Shown here: positions 35,641 through 44,673 of the stretch, one piece after another | How positions within the stretch are numbered: the first letter of the stretch is position 1 | Layout: the number at the start of each line of letters is the position of its first letter | Source: Hyphomicrobiales bacterium | GTDB lineage: Bacteria > Pseudomonadota > Alphaproteobacteria > Rhizobiales > Rhizobiaceae | Direction of reading: 5' to 3' | DNA length: 64,000 nt | NCBI GenBank assembly: GCA_900471485.1 | Contig: UCEU01000004.1 | Coordinates: forward strand, 1-64,000 | Program-made: the position numbers and the translations under genes | The notes under the pieces: model-generated | What the model was told of the DNA's origin: nothing | Seen by the model: only the letters and a program-made list of their open reading frames with translations | Database searches by the model: none

Positions 35641-37809
35641 TCAAAGGGCGCAGGAGACGCAGCCCTGCACTTCCGTGCCGGTCAGCGCCATCTGGCGAAG
35701 GCGGATGTAGTAGATGGTCTTGATGCCCTTCTTCCACGCATAGATCTGCGCCTTGTTGATATCGCGCGTCGTCGCGGTGTCGCGGAAGAACAGCGTCAGC
35801 GACAGGCCCTGGTCGACGTGCTGTGTGGCCGCCGCATAGGTGTCGATGATCTTCTCCGGCCCGATCTCGTAGGCATCCCGGTAGTAGTCGAGATTGTCGT
35901 TGGTCATGAATGCGGCCGGATAGTAGACGCGGCCGATCTTGCCCTCCTTGCGGATCTCGATCTTGGAGACGATCGGGTGGATCGAGGAGGTCGAGTGGTT
36001 GATGTAGGAGATCGAGCCTGTCGGCGGCACGGCCTGCAGGTTCTGGTTATACAGACCACCGTCCATGACCGCGTGCTTCAGCGCCAGCCAGTCGTCCTGC
36101 GTCGGGATATGGATCCCTGCCGTCTCGAACAGCTCGGCCACGCGCGCGGTCGCGGGCTTCCATTCGGCCTCGGTGTACTTGTCGAAATATTCGCCTGACG
36201 CGTATTTCGAATTCTCGAACCCCTTGAAGCTCTGGCCCCGCTCGACGGCAAGTCGGTTTGAAGCCCGGATGGCATGATAGGTCACCGTGTAGAAATACAT
36301 GTTGGTGAAATCGACGCCTTCCTCGGAGCCGTAGAAGATCCGCTCGCGGGCGAGATAGCCGTGCAGGTTCATCTGGCCGAGGCCGATCGCGTGGCTGTCG
36401 GCGTTACCCTTGGCGACTGAAGGAACCGAAGTGATGTTGCTCATGTCGGAGACAGCGGTCAGCGCCCGGATCGAGGTTTCGATCGTCTTGCCGAAATCCG
36501 ACGAGTCCATCGCGGCCGCGATGTTCAGCGAGCCGAGATTGCAGGAGATGTCCTTGCCCATGTGGTCGTAGGACAGATCGGCGTTGTAGAGGCTGGCGTC
36601 GCTGACCTGCAGGATTTCCGAGCACAGATTGCTCATGGTGATGCGCCCGGCGATCGGGTTCGCCCTGTTCACCGTGTCCTCGAACATAATGTAGGGATAG
36701 CCGCTCTCGAACTGGATCTCGGCGATCACCTGGAAGAAGTCGCGCGCCTTGATCTTCTTCTTCTTGATGCGGCTGTCGGCCACCATCTCACGGTATTTGT
36801 CGGTCACCGAGATCTCGCTGAAGGCGACGCCATAGACGCGCTCGACGTCGTAGGGCGAGAACAGGTACATATCCTCGTTGTTCTTCGCCAGTTCGAAGGT
36901 GATGTCGGGCACCACGACGCCGAGCGACAGCGTCTTGATACGGATTTTCTCGTCGGCATTCTCGCGCTTGGTGTCGAGGAAGCGCATGATGTCGGGGTGG
37001 TGGGCATTCAGGTAGACGGCGCCCGCACCCTGCCGCGCGCCGAGCTGGTTGGCGTAGGAGAAACTATCTTCCAGCAGCTTCATCACCGGGATCACGCCGG
37101 AAGACTGGTTCTCGATCTGCTTGATCGGTGCTCCGGCCTCGCGCAGGTTCGTCAGTGACAGCGCGACACCGCCACCACGCTTGGAAAGCTGCAGCGCCGA
37201 ATTGATGCCGCGAGCGATACTCTCCATGTTGTCCTCGATACGCAGCAGGAAGCATGACACGAGTTCGCCGCGCTGCTTCTTGCCGGCATTGAGGAAGGTC
37301 GGCGTCGCCGGCTGGAAGCGGCCGGAAATGATCTCGTCCACCATGTCGCGGGCGAGCGCCTCGTTGCCCTGCGCCAAGGTGAGCGCCACCATGCAGATGC
37401 GGTCTTCGTAGCGCTCCAGATAGCGCTTTCCGTCGAAGGTCTTCAGCGTGTAGCTGGTGTAATATTTGAAGGCGCCGAGGAAAGTCGGAAAGCGGAACTT
37501 CTTGTCATAGGCGTGATCGAACAGGTCGCGGACGAAGTTGAACGAATACTGGTCCAGCACCTCCTGCTCATAGTAACCCTCCGTCACCAGGTAATCGAGC
37601 TTCTCCCTGAGATTATGGAAGAAGACGGTATTCTGGTTCACGTGCTGCAGGAAGTACTGCTTGGCCGCCTGCCGATCCTTGTCGAGCTGGATCCTTCCGT
37701 CCTCGTCGTAGAGGTTCAGCATCGCGTTCAGCGCATGATAGTCGAGCGTCGCATCGGCTATCTTGGTGTCTGTCGCCTTCAAGGGGCGGTCGAGAACTGC
37801 CGTGTCCAA
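35641..37809 (-). CDS. nrdE: Class Ib ribonucleotide reductase large subunit NrdE
   Basis: This 722-residue catalytic subunit has the active-site cysteines: the redox pair partner in [13 protein letters not shown] and the thiyl/redox region CSEILQ / ISCNLGSLN. The C-terminal [17 protein letters not shown] ends in the CxxC shuttle that is reduced by NrdH. The loop [20 protein letters not shown] is typical. It lacks the ATP cone of class Ia. The likely TTG start (37809) overlaps nrdI by about 30 bases. It makes deoxyribonucleotides from NDPs. Confidence 0.94.
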   Translation of the reverse strand: MDTAVLDRPLKATDTKIADATLDYHALNAMLNLYDEDGRIQLDKDRQAAKQYFLQHVNQNTVFFHNLREKLDYLVTEGYYEQEVLDQYSFNFVRDLFDHAYDKKFRFPTFLGAFKYYTSYTLKTFDGKRYLERYEDRICMVALTLAQGNEALARDMVDEIISGRFQPATPTFLNAGKKQRGELVSCFLLRIEDNMESIARGINSALQLSKRGGGVALSLTNLREAGAPIKQIENQSSGVIPVMKLLEDSFSYANQLGARQGAGAVYLNAHHPDIMRFLDTKRENADEKIRIKTLSLGVVVPDITFELAKNNEDMYLFSPYDVERVYGVAFSEISVTDKYREMVADSRIKKKKIKARDFFQVIAEIQFESGYPYIMFEDTVNRANPIAGRITMSNLCSEILQVSDASLYNADLSYDHMGKDISCNLGSLNIAAAMDSSDFGKTIETSIRALTAVSDMSNITSVPSVAKGNADSHAIGLGQMNLHGYLARERIFYGSEEGVDFTNMYFYTVTYHAIRASNRLAVERGQSFKGFENSKYASGEYFDKYTEAEWKPATARVAELFETAGIHIPTQDDWLALKHAVMDGGLYNQNLQAVPPTGSISYINHSTSSIHPIVSKIEIRKEGKIGRVYYPAAFMTNDNLDYYRDAYEIGPEKIIDTYAAATQHVDQGLSLTLFFRDTATTRDINKAQIYAWKKGIKTIYYIRLRQMALTGTEVQGCVSCAL

Positions 37810-38192
37810 AATCGTTCCAATCCGTGTGTGACATTGGCGACATCCTCTTCGGTGCCCAGAAGCTCGAACCTGTAGAGGTAGGGCACCTGGCATTTCCTGG
37901 AGATGATGTCGCCGGCGAGCCCGTAGGTCCCACCAAAGTTGCTGTTACCCGCGGCAATCACGCCCCGGAGGTTCGAACGGTTGTCCGCATTGTTGAGGAA
38001 ACGGATGACCTGTTTGGGCACGGCGCCCTTGCCGCCATCGCCGCAATAGGTCGGGACGATCAGCACGAAGGGACGTTGCGCGGTAAGCGTATGCTCGGCA
38101 CTGACAGGAATCCGCGATGCCGGCAGCCCGAGTTTTTCGACAAAGCGGTGGGTGTTCTCGGACCTGCTGGAAAAATAGACGAGCTCACCCAT
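37779..38192 (-). CDS. nrdI: NrdI flavodoxin-like protein
   Basis: This 137-residue FMN protein has the NrdI pattern [30 protein letters not shown] and [18 protein letters not shown]. It supplies the oxidant that assembles the Mn(III)2-tyrosyl radical in NrdF, letting the class Ib enzyme work without iron. Its end overlaps nrdE, which implies tight coupling. The iron-uptake operon nearby fits low-iron use of this enzyme. Confidence 0.93.
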   Translation of the reverse strand: MGELVYFSSRSENTHRFVEKLGLPASRIPVSAEHTLTAQRPFVLIVPTYCGDGGKGAVPKQVIRFLNNADNRSNLRGVIAAGNSNFGGTYGLAGDIISRKCQVPYLYRFELLGTEEDVANVTHGLERFWTRQFSTAP

Positions 38193-38202
38193 CAGGCGAT
38201 CC

Positions 38203-38424
38203 TCAGGCGAGCGCGCTGATCATATCCGGGCGGAAGCCCGCCCAGTGCAGATCGCCGGCGACGACGACGGGAACCTGGCGATAGCCAAGCCCCTGCACGA
38301 GTTCGTAGGCCGCCGTGTCGGTCGAGACGTCGATCACGTCATAGTTGATCCCCTGGCGGTCAAGCGCGCGGGTGGTCGCCGTGCATTGGACGCAGGCGGG
38401 CTTGCTGTAGACGGTAATGGTCAT
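38203..38424 (-). CDS. nrdH: NrdH glutaredoxin-like electron donor
   Basis: This 73-residue thioredoxin-fold protein has the CVQC active site at residues 11-14 and the NrdH tail [20 protein letters not shown]. It reduces the C-terminal Cys pair of NrdE. First gene of nrdHIEF, about 235 bases downstream of a cobalamin riboswitch on the same strand. Confidence 0.94.
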   Translation of the reverse strand: MTITVYSKPACVQCTATTRALDRQGINYDVIDVSTDTAAYELVQGLGYRQVPVVVAGDLHWAGFRPDMISALA

Positions 38425-38657
38425 GGTAATCCTCGTGTCGGATAGGCGTGCGATAGCGATCGGACATCCGCCGATGTCCAGGCAAAATGATGGATGATGA
38501 AGGCAGCCGCTTGCGGTCGCCGGACGCTCAGGCGCCCGTCACTCGCGCGGACGGAATTCGAAACTCAAGATCATAAGACTTCACCCCGAAGTGGCTCATG
38601 CGGCGGTCAGGGGAAGCGGTACGCACGGCAACATCCCGCACGCAATCGCGACCTTCC

Positions 38658-38875
38658 GGACACCCCGCCCGTGGACGTTTTCGTTGCAAGGCAGGTCTCC
38701 TGGCTTGCGGGTCGTCACATCCGATCTGCCTTCCCAATGCCCTCAAGGCATCAGTGGACGTATCGATCGAATGCTCGCCGCTTACAGTTGCGGGGGCAGC
38801 TCCGGCATTACTCAGCCCGTCATGGGCATCACGCACCGTATTCCCGTCTTAGCTTCCGACGCGAATCGGAAGAAC
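38658..38875 (-). ncRNA. Cobalamin (B12) riboswitch upstream of nrdHIEF
   Basis: Read on the minus strand, the region contains the B12 box GCCAGGAGACCTGCC (38704-38690) and the upstream core with GCTGCCCCCGCAACTGTAAG (about 38800-38781). Before these come the GGGAATACGGTGC stretch and linking stems expected of the class. The orientation puts it in the nrdHIEF leader. With B12 bound, such elements normally switch off the downstream genes, here a B12-independent reductase. Confidence 0.9.
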
Positions 38876-38880
38876 CTTGA

Positions 38881-38896
38881 ACACTAGATATAGTAC
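38881..38896 (-). promoter_or_regulatory. NrdR-box-like site
   Basis: ACACTAGATATAGTAC resembles the NrdR consensus ACACWATATATWGTGT in 12 or 13 of 16 positions and overlaps the -10 element of the riboswitch promoter. The usual second box is not seen at the expected spacing. Confidence 0.45.
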
Positions 38897-38917
38897 CTGA
38901 GGCGAAGATGGCGTCAA
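38890..38917 (-). promoter_or_regulatory. Sigma-70-type promoter of the nrd riboswitch transcript
   Basis: On the minus strand TTGACG (38917-38912), 16 bases, TACTAT (38895-38890), located about 15-20 bases before the first riboswitch stem. Spacing and sequence fit a housekeeping promoter. Confidence 0.55.
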
Positions 38918-38993
38918 CGGATATGAGGTCGGAGCAAGAAAATCATTGGAGACTCACTGTTGAAAAACACGGCATCACCTGAAAGCCAGGACA

Positions 38994-39881
38994 TTACGCC
39001 GACATCCGGCGCGACGTCGCGAGAAACCCTGATATGAAATCGAGTGTGTCGTCGCCTTCTCTCAGGCCGAGATGAATGCTTTTCCGGATTCCGCTTTGTC
39101 CGATGCTGACAGGCCGGACCCCGAGCTCCGCTGCTTCGCGACGCACCAGCCAGTTCGGAATGGCGCTCACCCCGCGGCCCGCCGCGACGAGCTGAAGCAT
39201 CATTTCCGTCGTCTCCACATTGCGGTGGTGGCGCGGCCGGCAGTTCGCTGGAACCAGGAAATGCGTGAACACATCCAGCCGTTCCGGCGGCACCGGGTAG
39301 GTGAACAGCGTCTCATCGAGGAGATCCACAGGCTCGGCATAGCGTTTCAGCGCCAGCGGGTGATCGACTGGCACGGCGAGCACCAACTCGTAATCGAACA
39401 CCGGCAGATAGTGGATGCCCGGCATCTCGATCGGATCCGGCGTGATCAGGATATCGATTTCGTATCCTGTGAGCGCCGCGACGCCGCCGAAGGCGAAGGA
39501 TGTCGTCAGTTCGAGGTCCACATCCGGCCAGTCCAGTAGATAGGGCTTCGTGACACCCATGAGCCATTGGTGGCAGGGATGGCACTCCATGCCGATCCTG
39601 AGCGATCCTCGCTGGCCATGGCGATAGTCCGACAGGACAGTCTCAGCCCTTTCGATCTGCGGCAGGACTCGCTGCGCAAGCCCCACGATGTAGCGGCCGG
39701 CCTCCGTGAGACGAAGGTTGCGACCGTCCTTCTCCCACATCGCGACGCCATAGCGTTCTTCGAGCTTGCGGATCGTGTGGCTGAGAGCGGATTGCGAAAC
39801 GTTCAGCCGCTCCGCCGCAGCCGTCAGACTGCCTAGGCGGTCGACCTCGCGCAGGATCGACAGATGTTGCCTATCCAGCAT
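38994..39881 (-). CDS. metR: MetR-like LysR family regulator
   Basis: This 295-residue LysR regulator has an N-terminal HTH (LGSLTAAAERLNVSQSALSHTIRKLEERYG) and an effector domain with the MetR pattern RIGMECHPCHQWLMGV, FAFGGVAALTGYEIDILITPD, GIHYLPVFDYELVLAVPVDHPLA, TLFTYPVPPERLDVFTHFLVP. MetR senses homocysteine and activates methionine-synthase genes. Here it is divergent from mesX-mesD and transcribed behind its own cobalamin riboswitch. The call as MetR ortholog is by family pattern; the target by context. Confidence 0.85.
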   Translation of the reverse strand: MLDRQHLSILREVDRLGSLTAAAERLNVSQSALSHTIRKLEERYGVAMWEKDGRNLRLTEAGRYIVGLAQRVLPQIERAETVLSDYRHGQRGSLRIGMECHPCHQWLMGVTKPYLLDWPDVDLELTTSFAFGGVAALTGYEIDILITPDPIEMPGIHYLPVFDYELVLAVPVDHPLALKRYAEPVDLLDETLFTYPVPPERLDVFTHFLVPANCRPRHHRNVETTEMMLQLVAAGRGVSAIPNWLVRREAAELGVRPVSIGQSGIRKSIHLGLREGDDTLDFISGFLATSRRMSA

Positions 39882-40039
39882 CGTTACGCCCGCCCATCAT
39901 CGAAAGGAACGACGCCGTTCTGGGCGGATCTTTGTATCGTGGAGGTTTCTGTCATCGGCACTGCCATCGGGTTGCGGCCGGGCATTGGCATGGCGCAGAG
40001 ACGACGGCACGGGAGTGCCTACGCAAAAGCGGCACTCCG

Positions 40040-40225
40040 GGACACCCCGCCCGTGGACGTTATCGATCGCGGCAGGTCTCCTGGCTCACGGGTCGTCGCT
40101 CCGGTCCGTCTTCCCGAGGCAGGCCTCAGTGACTTGGATGGACTTTCGCTCGCCGCTTACAGTTGCGGGGGCAGCTTCGGCTTCGGGCTGTGATCCAGAC
40201 CCTCACCGAATTCCCTCTTAGCTCC
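40040..40225 (-). ncRNA. Cobalamin (B12) riboswitch upstream of metR
   Basis: Minus strand: the B12 box GCCAGGAGACCTGCC at 40085-40071, core GCTGCCCCCGCAACTGTAAG at about 40174-40155, and the usual flanking stems. The 22 bases at 40040-40061 are identical to those at 38658-38679 after the nrd riboswitch. The element reads toward metR, whose start is about 160 bases away, not toward mesX. Confidence 0.88.
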
Positions 40226-40334
40226 AGCGCATTGGCGCGCCTGAGAACCACGATGACCAACCAATGTCTGATGTCGCCGAAGTGGTCAAGACGTGATCAT
40301 AAGTGCCGCGCGAGGTTCGGCGCCCAGCACCAAA

Positions 40335-40362
40335 CCATGAGCACGGCTCATGGCTCCATGAG
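40335..40362. promoter_or_regulatory. Candidate MetR operator
   Basis: CCATGAGC-ACG-GCTCATGG (40335-40353) is a perfect inverted repeat with an ATGAG-N5-CTCAT core typical in size for LysR sites. A further CCATGAG half-site lies at 40356-40362. It sits between the metR riboswitch transcript and the mesX start. Confidence 0.5.
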
Positions 40363-40472
40363 ATAAAACCAATATTTCCCGCTCGGTCCGTCAGGCATAA
40401 GAGGCGCACAGCTTCAGGAATGGACAGTCCGGAGACTGCCGACTGAGAACTCCATTAGGATGCCGGATCGTG

Positions 40473-41456
40473 ATGAGTACAGACCTCAAGTTTAGCATCA
40501 AGAGCATTTGCTTCGATGAGGACTATCGCCCCGCGGAGCATACGCGGGCTACCACCAACTTTGCCAACCTGGCGAAAGGCAAGGGCCGACAGGAGAACCT
40601 GCGCAACGCGCTCAGGATGATCGATAACCGTTTCAACGCATTGGCGCATTGGGATAATCCCAAGGGAGATCGCTATGCCGTCGAGCTCGACATCATCTCA
40701 GTCGAGATGCACATCGATGCGCAAGGCGACAATGATGTTTTTCCGCTGATCGAGATATTGAAGACGACCATCGTCGACCGGAAAACCGACGAGCGCATCG
40801 AGGGCATTGTCGGCAACAACTTCTCCTCCTATGTCCGGGATTACGACTTCAGCGTTGTACTGCCGGAGTACAACAGGGATCGCACTGCATTCGGCGCGCC
40901 AGCCGATTTTGGCGATCTGCATGGAAACCTGTTCAAGTGCTTCCTGAATTCGGATGCCTACAGAGCGCATTTTCACAAGGCGCCAGTCATTTGCCTGAGC
41001 GCCTCGAGCAGCAAGACCTATCGCAGGACTGGAAATCAACATCCCGTATTGGGTGCCGAGTACGAACAGGATGAGCTGTCTTCGACGGATCTCTACTTCC
41101 AGAAAATGGGACTGCAGGTTCGCTTCTTCATGCCTCCCAACAGCGTCGCGCCCTTTGCCTTCTATTTCCTCAGCGACCTGCTTGATGATTACACCAATCT
41201 CGAGCTGATCAGCACCATCAGCACGATGGAGACGTTCCAGAAGATCTACCGACCGGAGATCTACAACGCCAACTCCGCGGCAGGCGCCTGCTATCAGCCT
41301 AGTCTCAAACATCAAGACTATTCGCTGACCCGGATTGTCTACGACCGGGAAGAGCGCAGCCGACTGGCCGTCGAGCAGGGGAAATTCGCCGAGGAACACT
41401 TCATCAAGCCGTACAAGGCCGTTCTTGAGCAATGGTCTGCGAACTACGCCGCCTGA
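40473..41456 (+). CDS. mesX: MesX, DUF1852 partner of the short methionine synthase
   Basis: This 327-residue protein of the DUF1852 family has FSIKSICFDEDYRPAEHTRATTNFANLAKG, DVFPLIEILKTTIVDRKTDERIEGI and a C-terminal EQGKFAEEHFIKPYKAVLEQW. In bacteria that use MesD, this protein is required for methionine synthesis and the system needs oxygen; its exact chemistry is not settled. It is soluble. ATG at 40473 preceded by a weak AGGA; a GTG directly before it is in frame. It lies 26 bases before mesD, the standard pairing. Confidence 0.85.
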   Translation: MSTDLKFSIKSICFDEDYRPAEHTRATTNFANLAKGKGRQENLRNALRMIDNRFNALAHWDNPKGDRYAVELDIISVEMHIDAQGDNDVFPLIEILKTTIVDRKTDERIEGIVGNNFSSYVRDYDFSVVLPEYNRDRTAFGAPADFGDLHGNLFKCFLNSDAYRAHFHKAPVICLSASSSKTYRRTGNQHPVLGAEYEQDELSSTDLYFQKMGLQVRFFMPPNSVAPFAFYFLSDLLDDYTNLELISTISTMETFQKIYRPEIYNANSAAGACYQPSLKHQDYSLTRIVYDREERSRLAVEQGKFAEEHFIKPYKAVLEQWSANYAA

Positions 41457-41482
41457 AACACGAAAATATAAGGTTTGCCATC

Positions 41483-42511
41483 ATGAAGAGACTGTTGCCC
41501 ACGTCGACCGCCGGCAGCTTGCCAAAACCCTCTTGGCTCGCACAGCCGGAAAAGCTGTGGTCGCCGTGGAAATTGCAAGGCGAGGAATTGATTGAAGGCA
41601 AGAGGGACGCGTTGCGTCTGTCCCTGGACGATCAGCGGCAGGCTGGAATCGACATCGTCAGTGATGGCGAGCAAACGCGGCTGCACTTCGTCACAACCTT
41701 CATCGAGCACCTTGATGGCGTCGATTTCGAGAAGCGCGAGACGATCAGGATTCGTGATCGCTATGATGCGAGTGTACCGACGGTTGCCGGCGCCGTATCG
41801 CGCCCCAAAGCCATATTCGTTGAAGATGCCAAGTTTCTGCGCCAGCAGACCAAAGAACCCATCAAGTGGGCACTGCCCGGTCCCATGACGATGATCGACA
41901 CGCTCTTCGATGCTCATTACAGGAGCCGAGAAAAGCTGGCCTGGGAATTCGCCAAGATCCTCAACGAAGAAGCCAGGGAGCTCGAAGCTGCCGGCGTCGA
42001 CATCATCCAGTTCGACGAGCCCGCGTTCAACGTCTTCTTCGACGAGGTGAACGATTGGGGTGTCGCCACCCTCGAGAAGGCAATCGAAGGACTGAAGTGC
42101 GAAACCGCCGTCCACATTTGCTACGGCTATGGGATCAAGGCCAACACCGATTGGAAAAAGACCCTGGGATCGGAGTGGTGGCAATATGAGCGAACCTTCC
42201 CAAAGCTGCAGAAATCCAGCATCGGCATGATCTCGCTGGAGTGCCACAATTCTCATGTTCCGATGGATCTCATCGAGCTTGTTCGAGGCAAGAAGGTGAT
42301 GGTCGGGGCGATCGACGTCGCGAGCGACACCATCGAAACCCCGGAGGAAGTTGCCGCGACCCTGCGAAAGGCACTTCAATTCGTCGATGCCGACAAGCTT
42401 TGCCCTTGCACCAATTGTGGGATGGCTCCCCTGTCTCGACGGGTCGCGCGCGGCAAGCTGAATGCTCTCGCCGCAGGCGCGGAGATCGTCCGACAGGAAC
42501 TCTCGGCCTAA
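41483..42511 (+). CDS. mesD: MesD, folate-independent core methionine synthase
   Basis: This 342-residue protein corresponds to only the C-terminal (zinc and homocysteine) half of MetE, which is normally about 750 residues. It has AGSLPKPSWL, the SDGEQTR motif, PGPMTM, DIIQFDEPAF, the zinc ligands HIC near 210-212, a later Glu in SLECHNSH near 250 and Cys in CTNCGM near 310. Without the N-terminal folate domain it cannot use methyltetrahydrofolate polyglutamate as MetE does. The MesD class works with MesX, the preceding gene. It makes methionine without cobalamin. Methyl donor unknown. Confidence 0.87.
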   Translation: MKRLLPTSTAGSLPKPSWLAQPEKLWSPWKLQGEELIEGKRDALRLSLDDQRQAGIDIVSDGEQTRLHFVTTFIEHLDGVDFEKRETIRIRDRYDASVPTVAGAVSRPKAIFVEDAKFLRQQTKEPIKWALPGPMTMIDTLFDAHYRSREKLAWEFAKILNEEARELEAAGVDIIQFDEPAFNVFFDEVNDWGVATLEKAIEGLKCETAVHICYGYGIKANTDWKKTLGSEWWQYERTFPKLQKSSIGMISLECHNSHVPMDLIELVRGKKVMVGAIDVASDTIETPEEVAATLRKALQFVDADKLCPCTNCGMAPLSRRVARGKLNALAAGAEIVRQELSA

Positions 42512-42820
42512 CGTCGATCCAAAGGCTGGAGGCGGATATGAACATGGTGAACCGCCGAAAGAGCTGGCGCTCTGGGGCTATCGCACATGCATGTCTCTCC
42601 GTTCAGCGGACTTAAAAAGACCGCGAATTGGTGGATCCAGCGTGGATCCCGGTAGCTCTGCCTGTGGTCTAGCCGGTGAGGTCAAGAACCGATTGGAAAT
42701 ATCGATATTTCAAGAACTTGGCATGAGGTCCGTAAGGATGGTGCTGGGGGCGCCGGTTCGTATCCTTTCACGGCGGTGTCTAGCCTGTCGACGCGTTTCG
42801 CAAAGGCATGCCTCGAACGG
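42512..42820. other. Intergenic between mesD and the iron-uptake operon
   Basis: About 310 bases between two converging units. A 25-codon frame at 42538 has GGAGGCGG upstream but is probably chance. The string ATCCTTTCACGGCGG near 42760 also occurs near 12605 at the edge of the HNH repeat. No T-run terminator is obvious. Confidence 0.35.
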
Positions 42821-43633
42821 TCAAGAATCGCGTTTGCTGTTAGATCGACGGCTTGGTACGACGAGCGGCGAACCAGTGACCGGGTCCGGGATGACGACGC
42901 TTTCCAAATCGAAGACGGATTTGATCATATCCGGCGTCACGATTGCTGCGGGAGTGCCTTCCGCGACGACGACACCGTCCCTCATCGCAACGAGATGCGA
43001 GGCGTAACGGGCGGCTTGGTTGAGGTCGTGAAGCACGGCGACAATCGTCCGGCCTTTGCGGTTCAGCGCCGCGAGGAGATCGAGAAGGTCGATCTGGTGG
43101 GCGATATCGAGGAACGTCGTCGGTTCGTCGAGAAGGAGTAGCGACGTTTCCTGTGCGAGTGCCATCGCTACCCAGGCTCGTTGGCGCTGGCCACCCGAAA
43201 GGGTATCGATCGGCTGATCCGCGAGGCCCGCAATGTCCGTATCCGCCATGGCGATATGAACGGCTTCTTCATCCGCCGCCGACCATTGTCGGAGAAGGGA
43301 TTGATGCGGATAACGGCCCCGTCCGACGAGTTCGGAAACAGTGATGCTGTCAGGGGCAGAAAATGACTGCGGCAACAACCCAAGGCGACGAGCTACGATC
43401 TTCGTCGACAGGCGAGCGATGTCCTGACCATCGAGAAGAACGCTGCCGTCGGCGGGCACAAGCAGCCGCGCGAGCGCACGCAGCAAAGTAGACTTTCCGC
43501 AGGCATTGGGGCCGATAATCACCGTGAATGAACCTGGCTGCACGGCAATGGACAGATCACGACAGATCTGCCGTTCTTTGTATTTGAGAGTAATGGATCG
43601 CGCGGCAAGGTGCGGCGCCTGTTCTCTCGTCAT
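42821..43633 (-). CDS. Siderophore ABC transporter ATP-binding protein
   Basis: This 270-residue ATPase of the FepC/FecE group has Walker A GPNACGKST (41-49), a Q-loop, signature LSGGQRQR (145-152), Walker B LLLLDEP (165-171) and H-loop in AVLHDLNQAARY. It energises import of ferric siderophore through the two permeases upstream. Its ATG overlaps the stop of the preceding permease, so it is the last gene of the coupled set. Confidence 0.92.
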   Translation of the reverse strand: MTREQAPHLAARSITLKYKERQICRDLSIAVQPGSFTVIIGPNACGKSTLLRALARLLVPADGSVLLDGQDIARLSTKIVARRLGLLPQSFSAPDSITVSELVGRGRYPHQSLLRQWSAADEEAVHIAMADTDIAGLADQPIDTLSGGQRQRAWVAMALAQETSLLLLDEPTTFLDIAHQIDLLDLLAALNRKGRTIVAVLHDLNQAARYASHLVAMRDGVVVAEGTPAAIVTPDMIKSVFDLESVVIPDPVTGSPLVVPSRRSNSKRDS

Positions 43634-44673
43634 CGACGTCCCTCGCGGATGAGAAGCCATAGGAAATAGAAGCCGCCGACGCTTACCGTCATCACCCCGA
43701 CCGGGAGCTGCAATCCGAAAGCATGTTGTGCTGCTGCATCCGCGGCGGTAAGCAGTACGGCGCCCATCAACGCCGAGAGCACAAGCGACGTGCCGGAAGA
43801 CCTTGCAAGGCGGTTGGCGATCTGCGGGGCAGCCAGTGCAACAAACGAGATCGGCCCCGCGATCGCGGTCACGATGGCGGTGAGCGCAACGCCGCACAAA
43901 GTCAGCCCAAGGCGGCTTTTCGCGATTGCAATGCCCGAGGCAAGCGCGACCTCCTCACCCAGTTCCATTTGTCGCATGGGCCGGGCCAGAGCGATGATGG
44001 GAATTGCCAGTAAAGCCAGAAGAATGGCCGCAGGCAAAAGCTGCTGGAAGCCGAGACCGTTGAGGGAACCGGCGGACCACAACGCGGCTCCCATGGCGAT
44101 ATCGAGATCGGCTCGGCGGATCATCCATGCGTTCACCGCGGAAAGCATGGCGGACGTGCCAATCCCGATCACGATCAGGCGAAAGCCGCGATTGCCGCCG
44201 CTTCCAGCAACGACATAGACGAGCGTTGCGGTAACGAGACCGCCGGCGATGGCCCCGGCCGCAGTCAGGTAATAGCCGCCTGCAAACAACAGGATGACCG
44301 ACAGCGCACCGGTATGAGCGCCGGCTGCAAAGCCCATGATATCCGGCGAGCCGAGTGGGTTGCGGGTCAAGGATTGAAAGATTGCGCCACTCACACTGAG
44401 AGCCGCGCCGAGAACGCCTGCAAGCAAGAGGCGAGGTAAGCGCCACTCAACGATGATCATTCTGGTCTTCTCCGCACCGCGCCCGGACAAAGCATGCAAA
44501 ATATCCAGAATTCCGACATTGAATCGGCCTGCCGTCAAAGTGAAAAGACCGAGGGCGACAAGCACGAAGAGAAGGCCGAGCGAAGCCCAAAGCGTTCGTG
44601 CCGGGGTACGCAAGGACAATCGGGAACCGGCATTTGAGCCTCGGCTTGGCAGGCGATAGATCAGTGTTTTCAA
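43630..44673 (-). CDS. Siderophore ABC transporter permease (FecD/FepG type)
   Basis: This 347-residue protein of the FecCD family has nine to ten transmembrane helices, the motifs EWRLPRLLLAGVLGAALSVSGAIFQSLTRNPLGSPDIMGF and the coupling region GPISFVALAAPQIANRLARSSG. It forms the inner-membrane channel with the other permease at 44670-45704. It overlaps both neighbours by four bases. Confidence 0.92.
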   Translation of the reverse strand: MKTLIYRLPSRGSNAGSRLSLRTPARTLWASLGLLFVLVALGLFTLTAGRFNVGILDILHALSGRGAEKTRMIIVEWRLPRLLLAGVLGAALSVSGAIFQSLTRNPLGSPDIMGFAAGAHTGALSVILLFAGGYYLTAAGAIAGGLVTATLVYVVAGSGGNRGFRLIVIGIGTSAMLSAVNAWMIRRADLDIAMGAALWSAGSLNGLGFQQLLPAAILLALLAIPIIALARPMRQMELGEEVALASGIAIAKSRLGLTLCGVALTAIVTAIAGPISFVALAAPQIANRLARSSGTSLVLSALMGAVLLTAADAAAQHAFGLQLPVGVMTVSVGGFYFLWLLIREGRR

